Position numbers and translations under genes: made by a program
Assembly (NCBI RefSeq): GCF_001039355.2
Contig: NW_019775780.1
Coordinates: 248,001 to 312,000 of the forward strand
Direction: 5' to 3'
From: Lingula anatina
Lineage: Eukaryota; Brachiopoda; Lingulata; Lingulida; Lingulidae
Length of the DNA stretch: 64,000 bases
Shown: positions 59,087 to 64,000 of the stretch, one piece after another
Layout of the letters: every line of letters starts with the position of its first letter
Numbering within the stretch: the first letter of the stretch is position 1
Notes under the pieces: model-generated
The model's database searches: none
The model's input: only the letters and a program-made list of their open reading frames with translations
Told to the model about the DNA's origin: nothing

Positions 59087-61645
59087 TTAAAAGTCTAGAT
59101 CCAATTTCTCATTCAGCTGTTTTTCTGTTTTCTGTTCATGTGTGTATCCTGATGCAATTCCTTTAATCCCTTCTACTGCTTTAGTCACTGGAGTTTGCCC
59201 TAAGTTCTGCTCTAGTCCCTGCCAAGAGCGGGATGCCAAAAAATCCCCTGCTCAGAAAGAAAAAGCATTGTTAAAATCATGCTACTATTCGAAAGTTAAG
59301 AATGGTACCAAAGCATATTGAAGACTACTATTTATTGTTTAAATTTCCCTGCTCAGAAAGACAAAGCATTGTTAACATCATGATACTATTTGAAAGTTAA
59401 GAATGGTACCAAAGCATATTGAATACTGCTATTAATTATTTAAATTAAAAGGAAAAAAAAAAACCTTTAGCAGATCCCCTCCTACCCCTTCCAGGATGAG
59501 GCTCAAACTAGTTACCTGCAGTTGAGGCATTGGCTACAGTCAGTGCATCATCTCTCTTCATGACTGCTGTACTTGAGGCCTCACTGTCGTCTGCTGTGTC
59601 ATCAGTTCCTATGCTCCTCATGGCACCTGTCAACAAGGAGACTTCCTGCTGTTGGGATGCTTCTGACATCTCAACAAAATGTGTGGAACCTGTTTAAATA
59701 TCAATGGCATCCTCTTAACCAAAAGTTTTTGAAGTAGTGTACAGTTGTTAATTAACCTAATTTTAAGAACTCGGATTTTGATTGATTTTCTTATAATACC
59801 TAGCATATAAAAGCAGTTCTTTTGTGCAAATTACTTGATAAATTAATTTCCAAAACTTTTACCTGGTAGCAATTTCCTAAAATCTGTTATGTATTCTCCT
59901 GTCCATTCTCTTGCTTGATTGCAAGCAATTTCCATCTCAAATGGCGTCACTATGGGCTTGTAGAACTCTGAGGAGTCCAGTAAGCTGTTCTCAGGACAGG
60001 CCACCAGGACAAACACATCAATCTCCATGAAGTTGGCCATCTTTGCAGGATTCAATTTTCCCATAACAAATGTGTACGTTTTCTTTCCTGCCTTTTTCGT
60101 AATCTCTTTCAACCTTGATATGACTGTTAAATAATCTGCAATTCCTAGAGTGCCAGCTACAATTCCAACAATTTTGGCATCCTTTGCTTTTTCTATCATG
60201 TAGTATCTTTTCATAATGGCCCTGTTGACACTCAAACTCTCCTCCCTATCTATACTAGTCTCTGGATTGTATGAGTAAAATGTGCACTGATTTAATGTCA
60301 TTATAAAATTAGTCAAAGCAAAACTTTCAGCACCAATATAAAAAACTTTGTAATCCTTTATAGTTTTCTCTATTGGAATGATGACTGTTCTTCCAAACAA
60401 CTCTTGAGTGTTGGAGTTTGCCTGAACATTGGATACACCTTCACCAGTTTTTTCTGTGGTATTGAGTTCAGATATCAGGACATTGCAATAAGAACCTTGC
60501 AGTCTTGACTTTAGGTCACCTAGGGAAAAATGGACACATTAATTGATAAACACTGCTTAACTAAAACACATTGGAAATAGTAACTTAAGATGCCAAGGCA
60601 CTATTTCAAAGGGGAAAACAGTATGAATTCATGAACTGACTAGATTGGTCTTCAAGAGCCCAATACATAGACTTTTCTAACAAAAAAAGAATTCTTACAT
60701 GCAACATCCATTTAAATTGAAGTAAGAGCATTAAGAAGCAGTCACTCACCAATAGCATGACTATACACGACATCATACAACACTAACACATGTTGTGTCA
60801 AGTCAGGGAAGAGTTTCTGAAACTGTTCACAGCAGTGCTGGACATCAATATCCTTTCTACCAAATACATATAGCACTGGATACCTTGTGACTGGACTGAG
60901 GCAAGCCCTTCCATAGTGGATAACACTGTCTGCACTATAGTGCTGAGCTGCAACCTCATCCACACAACAACTGGAAAGAAAGAAAAAAATATGAATACAT
61001 AATGTGAGAAAGTTTTACGGTAAAAATTAAAAGGGGAGCATACATTGTATATCACACCATAAAAATGTGTTGTCCAAGTAATACTTCATTTCAGGGGTTC
61101 AGCAGTGCAAAATAAACACATGCATGCACTGGCATTTCCTCAACTAATACATACCTTCCATATGAAGTATCTCCTAAAATGAAGACCCTTTCTCCAGTCT
61201 CAATTTCCAAACACTTGGCAACATTTGTGGAATCCAGCAGTAAGTCATCTGGAAATTGCAGTGCAACCTGTAATATAACATATTTTTCGAAGTTACTATA
61301 AGCTTTAGTTCTTCAAAAAAATCCAAGAATATGATTATTACTACATAATCATGAAAATAAATCTTTAACTATGAGAGTACTAGTAATAATGACTTATATC
61401 ATACTGTAATACAGTATGTACAGTTAAATGAATAAAATATTGACTCAGAGTCTTAACCAAATTCATATGAGCATTTATAGATTTCATACCTTCTTGAATT
61501 TATTTTTCTTTATCCATTCTGCACTTCTCTGTATTTCATAAACAGTATTCAAATGATCTAGAGCTGTGGGCTTTTTAGATTTCAAGTTTATCTCAACATT
61601 TCTATGAATAACATCAGCATCATTGCTGCTGAATGCAACCGACAT
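59087..61645 (-). CDS. DPH2: DPH2, diphthamide biosynthesis subunit
   Basis: Minus-strand exons 61645-61490, 61267-61155, 60970-60750, 60519-59863, 59689-59516 and 59247-59087 join to 493 residues (human 489). An ATG directly after CTCTTTTAG suggests a 5' UTR intron whose donor would be at 62091. DPH1-DPH2 transfers the aminocarboxypropyl group of S-adenosylmethionine to a histidine of eEF2, the first step of diphthamide synthesis, in the cytoplasm. Visible family features: [37 protein letters not shown], the Cys pair 91-92 with Cys113 spaced as in yeast Dph2 Fe-S ligands, Cys338 in [14 protein letters not shown], and a C-terminal [14 protein letters not shown]. The last intron contains a tandem repeat that copies its acceptor. 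Confidence 0.96.
59241..59441. repeat. Tandem ~101-bp direct duplication at the DPH2 last-intron acceptor
   Basis: Two adjacent units, about 59241-59340 and 59341-59441, both containing CCCTGCTCAGAAAG (the acceptor on the minus strand) and GAATGGTACCAAAGCATATT. They differ at roughly ten positions. The unit further from the last exon supplies a second possible acceptor at 59348. Confidence 0.85.
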
Positions 61646-62415
61646 CTAAAAGAGAAATTAATTTCTTACGTCCAAATAACTTCATAGAAATATCAGTAAT
61701 ACTGAATGAAACTTCATTTTGAATATACCAGAGATCATCTTTACTTAAAGATTGTTTCAATCAGTTTCTCTCCTAACTTGATACCTAATTACAACTTTAA
61801 AATTCTGTCAGAAATATTTGTCATTCTAAGTACAAGTATTAACAAAACGAGTTTGTGTCGAGTCTTGATATAAAAAATTAGCTTCTTAGATGTTAACTAC
61901 ATTAACCGTTATATCGTGTCATAATATAGACATCCTTGAGAGAATACACTGAGGAAATTGCGAAAAATTTAACGTTATTTAAACTAGGACTTTCATTCGG
62001 AAAAGGAAAGACAGGCATGTAAATCCACCGTATTCTAGAACCGTGTCAGTGTACTTTCGCCTGAAATTATTATGTTCAAATAATTTCTTACTGTTGATAT
62101 TCTTCGGAGTCGATTGTGAATTTGTCATCACATCACTGCAACACTAAATTGTACTTTTTTGTAGATGGAACGGGAAGCAAATAAACGCCTGTTCCATTCG
62201 CAGGTCGCGTGTTGTTACATCGGTTGCAATTTTCTTTCCATTGTGCAAAAGAATTATGGGTAATTTTAAATACACGCATGCGCATCAATAGCCAACTGAA
62301 TCTTTCGGCGCCACGTTTTGGACTTGGTGTTTTCGAGAAACTGTTGTTTACAAACATAATCTAATGGAATTTATTTATAAATTGTTTTGATATACACTGC
62401 ATTCAATCGTGAATA
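61646..62415. promoter_or_regulatory. Divergent DPH2 / SMC2 promoter region
   Basis: About 770 bases between the two ATGs. A GTAAGAAAT donor on the minus strand (exon ending at 62092) indicates a non-coding DPH2 first exon. An NRF1-like palindrome and a TTTCGGCGCC motif of E2F type near 62303 lie between the genes, fitting a housekeeping or cell-cycle promoter. The open frame at 62133-62357 (minus) is chance. Confidence 0.6.
62275..62284. promoter_or_regulatory. NRF1-like site
   Basis: CGCATGCGCA is a perfect palindromic core of the NRF1 consensus, about 130 bases upstream of the SMC2 ATG. Confidence 0.5.
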
Positions 62416-63612
62416 ATGTTTATCAAATCAGTCGTGTTAGACGGGTTTAAATCTTACGCTCAGCGTACAGAAATCACCGGCTTTGATGAGCAGTTCAATG
62501 CCATCACTGGTTTGAATGGAAGTGGAAAGTCAAACATTCTGGATTCCATTTGCTTTGTACTTGGAATTTCTAAACTTGATCAGGTAAATAAATTTAAAAT
62601 AATCATTAGATTGTAAATTTGGAAGTGCAGTGTGTTTTAATATAAGTCCAACTGGAGTTTTTTTCCACCCTACTGGCATATTCTACTGTTGACAGTTCAC
62701 TTCTACCCCTCATAAGGTCATATGGAATCTTTTGACATCACTCTATCTGCTCAGTTTGTGCAATGTGTAGTAACTGTTATTGCCAGGTTATTGCATTACA
62801 AACTTGGTCAGGGATATGGTAATACTACAGCTTCTTCAGTTCGGATATCTATTCAATTAATGTCAGATTCATAAAATTTAGGACACACTTTATTTACTAA
62901 AGAAATACTAGTAATTGCATAGAGATGTGCAATATCAAATCTTTAGACTACTTAAACTTGGAAGGACAAGTGCATCAATTTTTTAAGGCATGTAATGACC
63001 AGGAGTGAAAGTGGCTTTAAATGAAATATCTTCTTGATCATGACATGCACTACTTATTTAGTATTTTTTTTACATACTATTATGACAATTTATCTTTTCT
63101 CAGGTCCGAGCCACAAATCTTCAAGAACTGGTTTATAAAAATGGTCAGGCTGGAGTGACCAAAGCTACTGTCAGTATCATCTTTGACAACAGTGACAAAA
63201 AACAAAGTCCACTTGGATATGAGCAGTATGATGAGCTGACTGTGACTAGACAGGTTTGTTTCTTCTGCTTTGGCCTATGCTGTAGTGAAATACTTTTGCC
63301 TAATGCTACATTTTTTTTCTTAGAAAATATGTTATAATTAGCAAAAGCAGACAAAATTTAATCATTTTCACATAGTTGTCATTCTTTTTGATGAAAATAA
63401 ATAATGTAATTTAGAATTTGCTCTTTCTAATTTCCTTAAAACTTATGCAGGTTGTGGTTGGTGGGCGTAATAAATATCTGATCAATGGCAGCAATGCAAA
63501 TAACATCAGAGTCCAGGACTTGTTTCGCTCTGTGCAGCTCAACGTCAACAACCCACATTTTCTCATCATGCAAGGAAGGATCACCAAAGTTTTAAACATG
63601 AAACCACCAGAG
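62416..63612 (+). CDS. SMC2: SMC2 condensin ATPase, first three coding exons (cut by window end)
   Basis: Exons 62416-62583, 63104-63253 and 63451-63612 give the first 160 residues in frame. [20 protein letters not shown], Walker [10 protein letters not shown] (32-40), [35 protein letters not shown] and [20 protein letters not shown] match SMC2. With SMC4 it forms the core of condensin, which compacts mitotic chromosomes. The rest of the gene (coiled-coil arms, hinge, Walker B) lies beyond the window. The GTAAGA donor after exon 3 is followed by a transposon copy. Confidence 0.97.
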
Positions 63613-63663
63613 GTAAGACTGTTGTAGAAGGTTACCAGTGTTAGAAACTCATATGCAGTACTA

Positions 63664-64000
63664 TTAAAGGGATAATAACTCTTCGTATGAGATCTATATT
63701 TCACAATAAAAACATTTGTGAATAACTCACAGAAATATACTATATTCTGTTTTACCACAAAAACAGCAGTTATAGCTATTATTCTGATATCTGAGCTTGT
63801 CTTTAGACCACGTGACCTCCATTGATGGCTATACTCTGTTAAAATCTCTTAAGAGATTTTAACAAAAAACCAAACTTTTTAGAAAAAAACCAGGGACTAA
63901 CTTTGAATGTAAAAATGGATTCATTAACCATTGGTAAGTATGGGAAAATTGTTGTTTACTCCAGGAAAATTCATTTTTTGGCCGAAACGAAGAGTTATTA
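63664..64000. mobile_element. MITE-like element, copy 2 (SMC2 intron 3, cut a few bases before its end)
   Basis: Starts TTAAAGGGATAATAACTCTT and the window ends in the inverse GAAGAGTTATTA. The interior matches the inverse of 27601-27918 over most of its length, with scattered substitutions and indels. It differs from copy 1 by a perfect 26-base palindrome at 63838-63863. Confidence 0.85.

Overview
The window comes from an AT-rich, intron-rich animal genome. Gene content is bilaterian: a homeobox gene of the empty-spiracles (Emx) class, NUP155, RIMOC1 (C5orf51), DPH2 and SMC2. Introns follow GT-AG with pyrimidine-rich acceptors. A heterozygous marine invertebrate such as a mollusc, another lophotrochozoan or an invertebrate deuterostome fits, but nothing here fixes the species. 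All gene models were built by reading splice sites and checking codon phase by hand; no database was searched.

Layout. 1-9.5 kb: a three-exon Emx gene (+). 9.5-17.6 kb: long non-coding stretch. 17.6-20.0 kb: a five-exon gene (-) for an atypical protein-kinase-like protein. 20.0-24.6 kb: non-coding, with microsatellites and a possible transposon remnant. 24.6-33.7 kb: a multi-isoform locus (+). Two shared 5' exons code for 278 residues and end in phase 0. They are followed by six successive candidate 3' ends, each opening at an acceptor in phase 0 and each with its own stop; five carry C2H2 zinc fingers. This is the architecture of the insect lola and mod(mdg4) genes, but with a different N-terminal region and no BTB domain visible. 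34.7-47.0 kb: a complete NUP155 (-) in 34 coding exons. 48.0 kb: exon 1 of RIMOC1 (+), divergent from NUP155. A lone N at 48210 then joins a second copy of the same region (NUP155 exons 1-19, complete RIMOC1). 59.1-61.6 kb: DPH2 (-). 62.4 kb to the end: the first three coding exons of SMC2 (+), divergent from DPH2.

The repeated 40.0-48.2 / 48.2-56.7 kb block looks like two haplotypes placed end to end by the assembler rather than a true tandem duplication. It is useful because copy A preserves empty sites for two small inverted-repeat transposons present in copy B (149 bp, and 174 bp with an exact 8-bp target duplication). A third family of about 320 bp has copies at 27.6 kb and at the right edge.

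Functions. NUP155 is a scaffold nucleoporin, SMC2 a condensin ATPase, DPH2 a diphthamide-synthesis subunit of the eEF2 modification pathway, and RIMOC1 a RAB7A/MON1-CCZ1-associated factor: housekeeping genes arranged as divergent pairs. Emx and the zinc-finger locus are regulators. No sign of bacterial genes, CRISPR arrays, rRNA or tRNA was seen.
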